A DNA stretch of 64,000 bases from Gloeophyllum trabeum ATCC 11539 (Eukaryota; Basidiomycota; Agaricomycetes; Gloeophyllales; Gloeophyllaceae), in assembly GCF_000344685.1 (NCBI RefSeq), contig NW_006920412.1:2296617-2360616 (forward strand). The letters are read 5' to 3'. Shown here piece after piece: positions 10,358 through 22,843 of this stretch. The position numbers were made by a program, and so were the translations under genes. How positions within the stretch are numbered: the first letter of the stretch is position 1; each line of letters opens with the position of its first letter. The notes under the pieces are model-generated. The model saw only the letters and a program-made list of their open reading frames with translations. It did no database searches and had not been told where the DNA came from.

Positions 10358-13300
10358 TTATGAAAGCGAACCACGGGACGCCCTCTTGCTCGACCGCGTC
10401 CGAGAGCGGGCTGCGATGGCATTTGCAACTCGCTTGGAGCGCCGAAGCGGTCGCTGTTGGCGGCGGGCGGGCTTCTCCTCCTCAGCAGGCTCGGACTCTG
10501 CACGCTCCTCGTCTTGATCCACCTCGGGAACGTCCTTCGCCGAGGCGCCATCATCCCAATCAGGGGCGGCACACAAGGTATGGAACATCTCTTGCTCAGT
10601 CGGGCTGAGGGGAGTCTCGGCCAGACCAGCGTCTTCCTGGAGAAGAGGACCACTGGCGGTGAGCAGCATGTACGGCGTGTGAACCGCCATAAGGTGGTCT
10701 TCAATCTTCCACTCATGACTCTCCTCCATATCCCACGGATTCGAATCAAATGGATCCTTCGACGACGACGTCTGTAATCGAAGTTCCAGGGTGGAGCGGA
10801 AGTGCGGGCCGAAATGATTAAGTAGGCGCCGATTAGGGTTCGATTTGTGGAAGTCATGCAGAGCCTTTGGGAAGCGCTCATACAAGACGTCCGAAAGGAA
10901 TATATCGAGCGGGGCGCCAGGCAAGGGATGCTCGCGAATGAAGCTCTGGGCAGAAGCCAGAGGGACCCATGTGCCGAGAATAATGGGCGACCCACGGCTG
11001 ATCACCATGGCATTAGGTATTAATTTCGTAGCGGGGAGAGGAGCACCGATGTGCTTTGCGATAGGCGACAAATTGACGAAATCCGTGTCGATTCGTCGTA
11101 GTAGTGATGATATGCCGAGCGTCATTTGATAAACGGAGATGCCTGCCAACGCAACAGTCAATATATTTGCTTCGGGAGTATTTTCGGGCAACGTACCCTC
11201 AACTTCAGTAGCCCAAACGGGAGGGTTGCATGGTTCACATGTGCGCACCACAACAACTTGAGGCTGTACTGGCTCACTCTGCTGTTTGATATCCGCCTTG
11301 AGGGGGACGATGCGAGCAGCCGGGCTCTTCAAGGGCTCCGGTGAAGTATCAGTGCGAACAGATGCGGACAACGAGGGTGATCTCGAGGAATGACTATCAT
11401 CCTCAGCCTCAATCGCCATAGCAGCATGCTCAACCACGGGATGCGGCGACGTGGCTGCAGGAGACTGCTGAGCTTCGGCTTCGGGAGAGTCGGAAAAGTT
11501 GTCTTCAGGTAGCGGAGACACGGATGCTTTCACCGTAACGTCACCAGATTCCTCGCTATCCTTAGCGTGATATTTGCCTCGATCCCATTCATCGTCCTCG
11601 AAGTCTCGTGGATGAACGGAATCAGGGCCCAAGAGCTCTGCATCCGCCCAAGACAACTCAGTCGATCGCCGCAGAGCAGCATAGTTCTCGACAGCAATAG
11701 GAGACAGGGCAGATAGCGGGGTCAGAGGAGACGCGCAGTTGAAATCATCTTCATGCTCGACTGCAGATGTCGCAGGCGAAACTCGACCAAAATACTCCTC
11801 TTCCTCCTGCTTGATACGGATAGCATCCTCCAGGCAAGGCGAACTGGGATCCCAACTAGGGCTTCCCTGTTGGTCCCAGTCCCAGAAATTCAGTGCCTCC
11901 AGTTTGACGGGCGGCACTTCATAATCTGTGATACCTGCGGACTCGGCAGCCGCTTGGGTTATGATTTTCACAATCCTATCCGCATTGTCGAGATGCTCCC
12001 ATGCGTCGAGCATGCCTCCGACGTCCGTGGGCTCCTGCTTGACAACAACGCCTTCGAGGTGGTCAAGAACGGAGCGGACAGACGGGGATCGAGGACCCGG
12101 ACTACGAGCGTCCGTGTCGGGATCTTCTTCGTCTTCAAGATCCCATTCCATGTCATCGTCATAGTCCCAGCGATTCCCCGTCATGCTGGTGTGGAAATCT
12201 TCGTCCTCTTCTGAGTCGGGCGGTGGCGATGCATCACTGTTGGCGACAGAAGGTGAACGTCGGTAGTCCATGTCATAAGAAGCGCATGGATGACTGTAGC
12301 GAGGCGTCGCAGCTGGCAGAGGCTGCATAGACCATTCCTCTTCTGGCTCCTCGTCTGACTCAAGTTCGTCGTCATCAGAGGAATCCACAGACATTTCTTC
12401 GTCGTCGTCATCATCCTCTGCCGACTCCGATTCTGACTCTTTCGACAAGTCGATGACACTCTGGGTTGGCTCTGGTGAGCGACTTTCAGCAGGCGCAGGG
12501 GTAGGTGCAGACGTGGACGGAGCAGCAGAGGACTCGGGCGATGAGGATACGAGACTAGGCCTAAGGCGCAGAGTCAGTTTGATTTTGGGAGGCCTTCGTT
12601 CTTCTTCATCACTCGAAGATTCCGAATCCGACGCTCTCTTGCTTGCGCATGAACGGAGCGGCCTCTTACGTTTCTGTCCACACTGAGCAGCTCTCCTAGC
12701 CCTGTCTCGCTCTCGTTTCTTCTCCCGTGCGTCTCTCGGCTGCTGGTCCACTTTCCCATTCTCGTTGTACTCGCAAATTCGAATACCCGCCCTCGCGAAA
12801 GGGCATGGGGCACCAGCCGCTTTACTCAAGTACCACACCATAGTACCCTTCCGGAAGTTTGTAACCCTCTTGTCCAGTGGACCTGGGCAATGGGCACCGC
12901 CGGAACGGGAGTGGAGTGCTTCCACGAGGTCGTCGTCAGAAGGCGTACCTGAGAGAGGGTGACGAAGGAGAAGGGGATGATCTTGCTGCGCCTCGCAACG
13001 TTGCATGTGAGCACGGATGTAAGTCGTGATAGCCTGTCCGGCTGCGGACGCACTGCAGGCCATGAGTCAGGTATGACGCGGTGGGTTAGGGTCAAGCACT
13101 CACTTCTGGCAGCTCAGTCCAAAGCGAAGGGTCATTTCAGCAAGGTCCTTAATTGTCATCGCACGATTATCCTAGGGGCGGGAGATGTCCGGAAGTATGA
13201 AGGGCGCAAGTTAACAATAGACCAAGATGACATCAGGAATGTAGGACACGCACAACGGAGAGGAAGCAGCGGCCAATAGCAATGAATACTTTACTGTTCA

Positions 13301-13577
13301 AATCATCTGGGTGTAGCATAACGTGAGGCGGAGGAAAGGCAGGCATATCAGGCTTGGGTGAATCATGTGGCATAGGCTTGGACTTTGGGCCGGCTGTCGG
13401 AGCAGGGCGTATCCTCCGGGGTGGCGGGGGCGGATCTGGGGACTGCCTGAGACGAGCCGAGGGTCGCATAATGGAATTGGACCGGGTTCGAGTGCCATAC
13501 TGGTGCGACGCAGCCGAAGAGTGGTGGTTGTCAACCGCGTCGCGTTGGGAGGGGGAGGGGGCGGGCATAGCGGCCAT
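10358..13577 (-). CDS. GDS1-type winged-helix regulator with APSES-like C-terminal domain
   Basis: Three exons (13577-13254, 13171-13104, 13052-10358) give 1028 residues. The N-terminal 85 residues are Pro/Arg/Ser-rich. A GDS1-type winged helix spans about 88-200: HPDDLNSKVFIAIGRCFLSV, DNRAMTIKDLAEMTLRFGL, then SAAGQAITTYIRAHMQRCE. The long middle (about 250-760) is very acidic and Ser-rich, typical of an activation or scaffold region. From residue 769 a second ordered block appears (VYQMTLGISSLLRRIDTDF, GTWVPLASAQSFI, then DIFLSDVLYERFP). This resembles the APSES/KilA-N fold. The C-terminus is basic (RRSKRVANAI). Yeast Gds1 is linked to nuclear-mitochondrial signalling. A role as nuclear transcription regulator is inferred from the domains; no target can be named. 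Confidence 0.82.
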
Positions 13578-13825
13578 GTTTCATAGGCACATGAACGAGA
13601 CGAGCGTTGAAGAGAGCGTCGACCAGCGAGATGAAGGGCGAGGGGCTGCAGAACGTGCGGGACAGCGACGGCGGACAAAGGGGAGAGGGCAACAAGGGGA
13701 CGGAGAAGAGGCGAGTGGGAGAGGAACGAAGATAGAAACGAGTTTTCAAAGGCAGACGATCTGGTGCCTCGGCTTCGCGCGCCTAAAATGACGTTCCCAG
13801 CCTTCCGTTGATGCTCCTTATCTGC
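13578..13825. promoter_or_regulatory. upstream region of the GDS1-type gene
   Basis: This short region separates the GDS1-type start codon from the end of the unresolved gene-like region. It should hold the 5' leader and core promoter of the GDS1-type gene. No specific element is recognised. Confidence 0.4.
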
Positions 13826-14639
13826 TTACGTCAGCCCCATATCAACCTGCCAGCGCATCACTTTCGCTAAAAATGCGCTAAGCCTGTCTCGAACTCGGCG
13901 CCGACGCGACTGAGCGTCGCAGCTGCCAGCGTGGAGGGCCTGGAGAGGGGACGCGACGGCGAAAGACCTCCACAGAGTTCTGTGCCACACACGCGTCTCC
14001 TGCTCGCAATTTTCCGGTTCATCCAAGTAAAGCCTGCCTGATGCCCGGATGGCATCATATGAGGCATCATAAAGAATCACGGCCCTATTTCTTGTGAGAC
14101 ATGCAGCAGGCTAAACGCGTCTGAAAGCCGCTTACATTTCTGTCCTCCTTTGCCCATTTCGAGCCCTCTATGGGCCGCGTTCTCGAGCGAATCCCCCACC
14201 AGATCTGCCCTGCTGAACAATTTTCCGCCATCCTGCTTCGCAGCCCTCCGTGGCGTCAGGGAAACCAACGTAAATCGAGCTGAGCAAATGCCGTACCGGT
14301 TAGGAAGTTTCCGGGCGGAGGGAACCTCCACTTCATAACCACGTGTCCGCGAGGATCCAATAAAGCTGTACACTGCGGACGAGAAGGGGTTTGTCAGTCC
14401 TTGGGCCTTTGTCCAAACAATAGACTCACCACATAATGCGCAGTCTGCTATTATGCACCCTGTCTCGCAGGATTCGCGGACAGCAGTCCTGCCACCGGCC
14501 AAGAATATCCATAACGCAAGCACCCGGACTTTCCTCGAGTCACAAATCGTGCAACACGCTCCACTCGTGGTATCTTGTCCAGCACGCCGCGGCCGAGCGT
14601 CACTAGTGCGTCCAGTGACCTCAGGATACGATCGACATA
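13826..14639 (-). pseudogene. unresolved multi-exon gene or gene remnant
   Basis: Several minus-strand segments look coding but I cannot join them into one clean model. A segment at about 14639-14540 reads YVDRILRSLDALVTLGRGVL followed by DKIPRVERVARFVTRG. It has no start codon and an in-frame TAA eight codons upstream. A well-formed intron (GTGAGT donor near 14428, CAG acceptor near 14373) follows another coding-looking stretch. The last segment, ending with TAA at 13826-13828, reads RAVILYDASYDAIRASGRLY and ends VMRWQVDMGLT. The intron phases I tried do not connect the pieces without a stop. Either the gene has unusual introns or it is decaying. I recognise no family with confidence. Confidence 0.35.
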
Positions 14640-15451
14640 GGATGTGATCGTGGGTGTTTATCGCCATTCAACGAACTGCCGTGCGATATCACTAGCACTC
14701 TCGGAGTCGGAGCGACTCGATGGGCATCGACTCTATGGGAGAGACATGGCCGGTGTGCATGATCGGGCCAATACTCAAAGAACGTGGAGCATCCTTTCAC
14801 GCGAAACCGAACCTGTTGGGACGGTCACATTTCCATTTGACACTCTCCTCCATGACGACCTTTGCAAGCAACGTACCTGCACCATCCTATCTTTTCTCTC
14901 CTTCGTTTCTCGTGATATCTTGGATATTCAGGATTTTTTGCGAAAGCCTAGGACGGCAGGAAATCGATCAACGAGAACGAGCTGCAGCTAGATCCGCCAC
15001 AATCGTCTTGCTCGATTGAAACGGCTGGATAAAGCCTTTGTCCTTGCTAAGTCGACCTCCTGAGATTCTACGAGTGCAAGTAGCCGGCGCTGAGAGAAGA
15101 GAGAGGGTGCCGAGCTGTACGTCGTGGACGAACTGTGAGCAAGCTCTCGAGGACGTCGGAATGTACAGGTCGCACGTGGCCTCCACGGACCGTCACGGTA
15201 ATCAGGACGGTGGACCAACTTGCAAGGTCTATCAGCCACAGACAGGACTTCATGGTCACATCGATTAGCCTTGGCTGTTCCAGGAGTAGGATTACAGGTG
15301 TTCAGACTGTCCTACGTATTGGACCTAAGGGCATAGAATCTGGTCGAGACTTCTTCATATGAAGTCGGAGGCGTCGCCAATACTATGTGAGGAAGGATAG
15401 AGGAAGTACAGGCCCAGACAACTTATGTCACTACTGGAACGTCGTTCCTGC
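14640..15451. other. intergenic region, no gene resolved
   Basis: This region lies upstream of the unresolved gene and downstream of SHQ1, both on the minus strand. Short frames exist on both strands, but none has a recognisable motif or consistent exon structure. A missing first exon of the unresolved gene could lie here. Confidence 0.45.
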
Positions 15452-17129
15452 CTACTCAAGGCTCTCATCGTCGCTGTCGGGTTCACGGCCTCTCGCCTCC
15501 CGGACTGCGTCCTCCAGCTCCTCCAGATCCCATCCAATCATAGCTTTCTCCATATGCAGCAGTTCTACTCGGTTGCCGAGGTCCTTCAGGACGTCATCAC
15601 TAACATGCCAATCAGCCCGCAGCCTGGAACGCAGGGACGCAGCTCCTCCTCACCTTGCATAAGCCTGCACCCATGTACAGAAATCATCCACCCATATTTT
15701 GCTGTAGACATAGTAGACGTCGTGATGGTCCAGTATGTGCTTCATCTCAAGCAAGCATCTCGTCACGACTCGTTTGCCCCCTGATAGGAAGGACGCGACG
15801 TCTGAGCGACACGCTTCTGCCAGAGCCCAAGACCGGTACAGGGGAAAGGCAAGGGACCGGCGGTACAATGCAGCAAAAGTCGTCGCTAACATTGCGTCTG
15901 CAAAGTATGGCGAATGGACATCCGCTGGTGGCTCAGCTGGGGTGGCGCAGTAAGGAGGTGGATCGAGCGCGGAGAAGGCAGGCGTGAGCGAGCAAATTGT
16001 CCAGGCGCTCTCAGGCGTCGGGTCGTGCTGCGTCGTACGTGATTCATAGGCATAGCTGAACAATAGCGTCAGCAGAGTCAAATACAGACATTGAGTCTGA
16101 GCCTCTGTCGCCAGATCTATGGGTAAGGTGAGCACAGGCAGGTTACTTTGGACATCGGAGATGCGCTCACACTCTTTCCGAGGCAGACGGAGCATCATAA
16201 GCTGTTCATCATCGGAGTAAGAAAAGGATTCATCCGGAAGAGCTGTGTGCGGGTGCTTCCATGCAATGAGCTCCTGGATGTAATCGTCTTCGGCGTAATC
16301 GGCTCTGACAGGGTAGGTTAAGGGACATAAGCGAGGCGAATTGACGCGAGGCCTACATATAGTGTTCTTCATCCCACTTCTCCTCCTCGTGCTTGATGCG
16401 GCGCCTTCGACGTTCGTGGGGGAGACACGTCTCGGCATCTCCGCCCAATTCATTGACTTCGTTCTCAGTATGCTCGACATGCACGAAGTAGCCAGAGTAC
16501 ATGTTCAGGAACCCGTAAGGCCTTTTTGTAGACGTCTCGAGCGGCGGAAGCGGCTCCGGGACCGTCTGAGGGAGATGCCAATCATTTTCGGCAGCTAGAC
16601 GACCTGTCAACAATGGCCGGCTGCCTTGTGATCAGTGCTTACCTTTCAATATTTCTTTTTGCTCTAAACTCAGCGCGTGAGTCTTCTCCAGAAGCTCGTT
16701 GTCTTCGGGATCCTCGGCTCCGTCGGAGCTCAGAACCTCGATGGTCGGGGCGGGCCTCTGAACCTTGCTCGCAGGAGGAGCTAGGAGCTTCGCAAGGAGA
16801 TCGAGGTCCTTGAATTCCTCTCCCTTCACCTCCTTTGTCAATGTTATAGTCAAACGCCCGGTGCTCGGGTTATACTCCGCAGAAGAGTGCTCGTCCTCTA
16901 CGACACGGCCGGGGAAGTTGAGACGCAGGAAGTACGGATTCACGTGGACGGTTAATAGCGTATCTTCGACGTGGGTCTCTAGTTCCGCGGCCTACTTAAT
17001 TAGCAAGGCAGTTCAGCCCTGATATCGAGCATACATGAAATTGCTGAAACATACCCGAATTGAGGGGCAATGAATTGAGACCACCACCAACGCATCTGTT
17101 TGCGAACAGGAAAAACGGGGAGTGATCAT
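15452..17129 (-). CDS. SHQ1: H/ACA snoRNP assembly chaperone Shq1
   Basis: Six exons (17129-17055, 16991-16643, 16603-16357, 16304-16171, 16116-15654, 15599-15452) give 471 residues. The N-terminus MITPRFSCSQTDALVV starts the CS domain (about 1-105, including LNFPGRVVEDEHSSAEYNP). The SHQ1-specific domain follows from about 200 with ADYAEDDYIQELIAW and LPRKEYLATEAQTQC. A 54-nt intron at 16117-16170 is a multiple of three and leaves the frame open; removing it restores the family motif LPRKEYL, so I take it as real. Yeast Shq1 holds the pseudouridine synthase Cbf5/dyskerin before it joins H/ACA RNPs, so this protein should act in snoRNP and telomerase-type RNP biogenesis. It is divergent from TRP2 with about 260 bp between. 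Confidence 0.93.
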
Positions 17130-17388
17130 ATCGCTGATCCGGTCGGTATTTGCTTGTTACGAGCGAGATGCGCAATGCAGTGAACTCGACAGATATCAAG
17201 ACGCCGGACACTGACTGCAAACAAGCAAGTGAGAATCGCGCAAGCAGATCTGACTTGGGATCTGACTCAGTCGACCGGTCGCGGCAAAGTGCATCTGTCG
17301 CATCCCAAAGATGCATCACATCTACCGTTTGCTGCACAGGGTCAGGCTTAAAAGGCGGCGTGTAGGCCAGGGCTAAGGTATCTCTGTC

Positions 17389-19198
17389 ATGGATACTTCA
17401 GTGAGTTTTTGCAGCACTGGCTTGGGACGTTGCTGACTATGTCTATAGAAATTGCCGGCGTACCCTTCTCTGGAAACAGTGGAAAGACTCATTATCAAGG
17501 AGAAGCAGGGGAACTGTGTACCCGTCTACGTCGAACTACCTGCCGACCTTCTGACGCCATGCATCGCATATCTGCGTATAGCGAAAGACTCGAAATACAG
17601 TTTTCTGCTAGAGTCCGTGATCGCAGGCGAGAACATTGCACGCTATAGTTTCATTGGTGCAGGTGAGTGCGTATGATCATATTCATAATCTGATGCTCTA
17701 AAGTTGCTTGAATGCAGACCCACTCAAGGTAATCAAGACTGGACCCAACGAGGATATCAAGGGGGACTCTATGGTCGCATTGCAAAAGGAACTCCAGAGC
17801 TACAAGTATGTCAAACTCCCGGAAGTCCCATCGTTCACTGGGGGAGCAATCGGCTACATTGCGTACGACTGCATACAACACTTTGAACCCAAAACCGCGC
17901 GAGTGTTGACCGATCCATTGAATATCCCCGAGACGGTGTTCATGCTGGTCGACACCCTACTAATTTATGACCATCTATTCCAAAACCTCAAAGTAGTCGC
18001 CCACGTTTTTAGTCCGGGTGACGCAGGGGCGATGAACCTGGCCTTTACGTATCAGACTGCAGTTGCGAAGATACGGAGGCTGGCCAAAACGGTGCTCACC
18101 CAGGGGACACCCGAAGTCCCTCAGGGACCAATTACCCTCGGTGGAGAAGGTGTCTCGAACGTCGGGAAGGAGGGGTATGAACGTTTTGTCACCAACTTGA
18201 AGAAGCATATTGTGGCAGGAGATATCATCCAAGCAGTCCCTTCCCAGCGGCTCGCGCGCCCGACGGCGTTACATCCCTTCAATGCGTACCGGAAGCTACG
18301 GCAGGTCAATCCGAGTCCTTATATGTTTTACTTGGACTGTGGGGATCTGCAAATTGTTGGAGCTAGTCCTGAGACGCTATGCAAGGTGGAGAAGAACAAG
18401 GTATACAATCATGCGATTGCGGGTACCAGCAAGCGGGGTAAGACTGCTGAAGGTGAGAATCATTGCACTTACCATTGCGTTTTGAAACCCACGTAACATC
18501 TACGGACGTGTCGTTATTCAACAGAGGACGAGAAGTTAGGGGCTGAGCTCCTCGCTTCGGAGAAGGACAGGGCGGAACACATAATGCTTGTCGATTTGGC
18601 CCGAAACGATGTAAATCGCGTCTGCGATCCGAAGACGGTGAAGGTCGACCATTTGATGCGACTGGAGAAGTTCAGCCATGTCATCCACTTGACGTCTCAA
18701 GTCTCTGGAATGCTCCGCGAGGGCTTGACGCGGTATGCACTATGCTCCGTGCTTGCGGAGGCCGCTCACTGATACAAAAAAATACAGGTTCGACGCTTTC
18801 CGGTCAATATTTCCCGCAGGGACAGTTTCTGGCGCACCGAAGATCAAAGCCATTGAGCTCATCTATGCGCAGGAACAAGAACGCCGCGGTGTCTACGCTG
18901 GTGCAGTCGGACACTTTGACTTTGCGGAGGACGAAATGGACACTTGTATCGCAATTCGGACCATGCTCTTCAAGGACGGCGTCGCATACCTCCAAGCCGG
19001 AGGGGGCATCGTATTCGATAGCATCGAAGAGGATGAATACACGGAGACCATCAATAAACTGAAGGGTAACGTGAGAGCCTTGGAGGAAGCCGAAAGTGCG
19101 TCCAACAGCGACTCGCTGCCCGATAATCACTGACAGGAGCTATTCTTGCAGAGTACTGGCATGATATTCAGCTTGCGCAGAGCAGTCAAACGTCATGA
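17389..19198 (+). CDS. TRP2: anthranilate synthase component I
   Basis: Six exons (17389-17400, 17449-17662, 17718-18452, 18525-18732, 18788-19095, 19152-19198) give 507 residues, the usual length. The first coding exon holds only four codons. The enzyme converts chorismate, with ammonia from a glutamine amidotransferase subunit, to anthranilate, the first step of tryptophan synthesis. Hallmarks include the tryptophan-binding LLES motif (residues 57-60), [10 protein letters not shown], the chorismate-binding block [43 protein letters not shown], and [15 protein letters not shown]. The intact LLES motif predicts feedback inhibition by tryptophan. The glutaminase partner (TRP3 type) is not in this window. 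Confidence 0.97.
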
Positions 19199-19250
19199 CA
19201 GGAAGTTGTAGTCATTATGTACGCTATAGCAGATAGTAAAAGCAACCTGT

Positions 19251-20218
19251 TCAGAACCGTGGTGATCTCTGGGAATTTTGGAAACGTTTCTTCTCCCTCT
19301 CCTCCTTGTTAAGGAGAACTCCCTCCCTGCCAGCAACGCTGAGAACCCCCACAATCAACTCCGCCGTCCGTGTGCTCTCGTCGTTAGCCGGGATCGGGTA
19401 CATAACGATTCGAGGGTCGACATTAGAGTCGACGATCCCAATTGTTGGGACATGTTCGATAGCACATTCTCGGATAGCGTGCATATTTGCGATCGGGTTC
19501 AGGAAGACCACCAGGTCGGGCGTCACTCGATCCCGCAGCACGTTAGAGCCGAACATGTGCACCTTGTTCGTCAGTGTCCCTGGCAGCCATTTCTCCCCGA
19601 CGTAATAGCCTTGGTCTTCCAACCTCTCAGCCGCTTTCCGGACTGCAGCGCGCAAGTCTGGACGCGTACCAACGAACACGACAGTGCCGTCCCCTACTGT
19701 TATCGACCGGACGAGGTTCGCTGCGCGCCGTAGAAGGGGTAGAGTCTGGTCGAGATCGATGATGGTAATACCTGCTCGTACTCCATAGGCATACGGGATG
19801 AAGTTGGGGTTCATCAGGGTCTTAGAGTGCCCGAAGTGAGCGCCAGAAGCGACGAGGGCTGAAAGTGTGAGCTGGGACGGCGCGACTGGTCGGTGCAGGG
19901 AGTGATGAGGTTGGAACGTGTTATCTCTAGTCTGTGTCGAGCCATACTGAGACATTTCTTCGTCTAATACAAGGCCAGTCAGCTTTACAGTTACTCGCGC
20001 AAGAGGTTACATAGCGTACAGAGTGCTGTACGGGCTACTCTCTGCGCCTGGAACTTCACCCAGTCTTCCGGAGTTTCCAGCGGAACCTCCTTGGTATTGA
20101 GGGCATCTTGGGCACTGACCGAGCGTGCAAATATCCTTGACGATATCCGCGGCTTCACATATTTCGAGGACCTGGCGGCGGCCAGCCACGGCCTTGCGAT
20201 GGATGATGGACTTGCCAT
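19251..20218 (-). CDS. MRP4: mitochondrial small-subunit ribosomal protein uS2m
   Basis: Two exons, about 20218-20020 and 19963-19251, give about 303 residues. The second exon is unmistakably S2: SALVASGAHFGHSKTLMNP, ITIIDLDQTLPLLRRA, VVFVGTRPDLRAAVRKAA, and HVPTIGIVDSNVDPRIVMYP. The start at 20218 (MASPSSIARPWLAAARSSK) gives a good mitochondrial presequence; an in-frame ATG at 20320 would extend it by 34 residues. The donor is uncertain. I chose GTACGC at 20019, and GTACAG or GTAACC nearby would also keep the frame, changing a few residues. The protein belongs to the mitochondrial 37S subunit. It ends convergently with TRP2, 52 bp apart, and is divergent from SSB. Confidence 0.93.
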
Positions 20219-20384
20219 AGAGCGGGCAAGGAGTGGCTGTGCCAAAAATGGACGCGTGCAGGTGCTTACATCAGCTATCAATCGAATTTTTCTGGTCTTC
20301 GCAGACGCCGTCCTCTTCACCCCACCATCTCCGGCTTGCTTTTCCGTTTCCCTCTCTTCCTACTTTACCTTCCCGTACATAAAA

Positions 20385-22598
20385 ATGGAGGACGTCTATG
20401 AAGGCGCTGTTGGCATCGACCTCGGCACGACTTACTCGTGAGTTTTTGCCCGCAATTGGTCTGGATTCTGTGCTGAGCTCCGGACGAAGATGTGTCGGTG
20501 TCTGGCAAAACGACCGTGTCGAAATCATTGCCAACGACCGTGAGTAGTTCCCAGTTTTTATTGGTTTCTTTCCTGACTGATCATGTTCTTTTTGCAGAGG
20601 GTAACCGCACAACACCTTCATATGTCGCTTTCTCCAGCGAGGAACGTCTGATTGGTGATGCCGCAAAGAACCAGGCCGCCATGAACCCCCGCAACACCGT
20701 CTTCGATGCCAAGCGTCTCATCGGTCGGAGATACGAGTAAGTGGGAGCGTGAATATACCGGTCTCTACGCCCATTGATCACGGTTGCAGTGATCCTGACG
20801 TGAAGAAGGATATGACGCACTGGCCTTTCGAGGTCGTCGAAAAGGACGGATCGCCCTTGATCAAAGTCCAATACCTCAATGAGGAGAAGACCTTCACCCC
20901 TCAGGAGATCTCCGCCATGGTACTGACGAAAATGAAGGAGATTTCGGAGGCTAAGCTTGGCAAGACCGTGAAGAAGGCTGTCGTTACGTGAGTATAACAT
21001 CTCTCCCGGCCCTGTGCTGCGCATCTCATATGTTTCTGCCCAGTGTTCCCGCCTATTTCAACGATTCTCAGCGGTTAGCTACCAAGGATGCGGGCGCTAT
21101 TGCCGGTCTCGACGTCCTTCGTATCATCAATGAGCCCACCGCCGCCGCCATCGCGTACGGTTTGGACCAGAAGGACAAGAAGGAGAGGAATGTCCTGATC
21201 TTCGATCTGGGTGGTGGAACCTTCGATGTCTCGCTACTCAACATCTCCGGTGGGGTGTTCGCCGTCAAGGCTACTGCCGGTGACACTCACTTGGGTGGTG
21301 AGGACTTCGATAACGCGCTTCTGGAGCACTTCAAGAAGGAATTCCAACGGAAAACTAACTTCGACATTTCGGAGGATCCTCGTGCTCTGAGGCGGCTGAA
21401 GAGCGCATGCGAGCGTGCCAAGCGCACTTTATCTAGCGTCACCCAGACTACTGTCGAAGTTGACTCTCTTTATCAGGTTCGTGACAAACTTATGTGTTCA
21501 CGATCTGAGGCTGACTCTTTATCCTAGGGCGAAGATTTCTCTGCGAACATCACCCGTGCTCGTTTCGAGGAGATCAACGCAGCAATGTTCAAGCAGACTT
21601 TGGAGCCAGTCGAGCGTGTCCTCAAGGATGCCAAGATTCCGCGGGAGAAGGTCGATGACATCGTCCTTGTTGGTGGTTCTACGCGTATCCCGAAGATCCA
21701 GTCTATGGTTTCGGAATACTTCGGCGGCCGCCAACTCAACAAGTCCATCAACCCCGATGAGGCTGTTGCCTATGGCGCTGCTGTCCAGGCTGCCGTGCTA
21801 ACAGGCCAGACGTCAGACAAGACTGCTGACCTCTTGCTCCTAGATGTCGCCCCTCTGTCGCTCGGCGTTGCCATGCAGGGCGATGTCTTCGGTGTGGTTG
21901 TGCCCCGTAACACTCCAATCCCGACGAACAAGTCGAGAACCTTCACAACTGTCGAGGATAACCAGACTACCGTGACTTTCCCTGTGTATGTGTGTCCTTC
22001 TTAATGGTGGTATTATTCAACTTAATTTCTCTCAGTTACGAGGGTGAACGGATGCAGTGCCGTGATAACCGTCTGCTCGGTGAATTCGAGCTCACTGGCA
22101 TTCCTCCGATGCCCCGTGGGCAGGCCGAGCTTGTCACGACTTTCGAGGTCGACGCCAACGGTCTCCTGAAGGTTTCTGCCATGGACCGCACATCCGGCCG
22201 CAAGGCTTCGATCAGTAAGTCCTTCCTTTCAGGCCACTTGCGATAGAGTACTTACCTTCCTGTTATCAGCCATCTCCAACTCCGTTGGCCGTCTGTCATC
22301 AGTAGAGATCGAGCAGATGATCAAAGATGCTGAGCAGTTCAAGCAGGCAGACAAAGACTTCTCTGCCCGGCATGAGGCGAAGTCCGACCTTGAAGCCTAC
22401 ATCCACCAAGTGGAGAACACGATCACCTCTCCTGAGATCGGCATGAAGCTGAAGCGGGGTGCTAAGGCCCAGGTCGAGTCTGAGCTGGCCAAGGCCCTCG
22501 AGAAGCTTGAGATCGAGGACTCGACTGCGGACGAGTTGAGGAAGGCGCAGCTGGGCATCAAGCGCGCATTACAGAAGGCTACCGCTGGTATCCGGTGA
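20385..22598 (+). CDS. SSB1: ribosome-associated Hsp70 chaperone, Ssb type
   Basis: Eight exons (20385-20437, 20490-20539, 20598-20736, 20790-20987, 21044-21476, 21528-21985, 22036-22214, 22270-22598) give 612 residues, as in yeast Ssb. The ATPase domain shows GIDLGTTYS (residues 10-18), [46 protein letters not shown] and [13 protein letters not shown]. The substrate-binding domain follows with [20 protein letters not shown]. The N-terminus ([14 protein letters not shown]), the phrase [12 protein letters not shown], and the lack of a terminal EEVD mark the Ssb subfamily rather than cytosolic Ssa. Ssb works with the ribosome-associated complex on nascent chains. It is divergent from MRP4, with about 166 bp of shared upstream DNA. 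Confidence 0.95.
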
Positions 22599-22843
22599 TC
22601 TTTCCGGTGGAAGCTGGGGTATCGCTGTCACTATACTTTCCTTGTATCCATTCATGTGCTTTTGCTGTTAAAATGAAGCATCACCCGCTTTGTTTGAGAT
22701 GCGCCCTGTAATATCGTCATGACCAACCTCGGTGTACCGTCAGAATTTTATTTCCTTTGGCTGCACTGCATCGCAACCGCGGGCACACTAATCGACATCA
22801 TTGGCAATCATAATGTAAGTACGAGACGCGCGCGGAGGGTGGG

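Noticed and set aside
14077..14667. 196-residue minus-strand frame taken as one exon
   Set aside because: It reads through a convincing intron at about 14373-14428 and mixes frames; I treat the area as an unresolved multi-exon gene instead.
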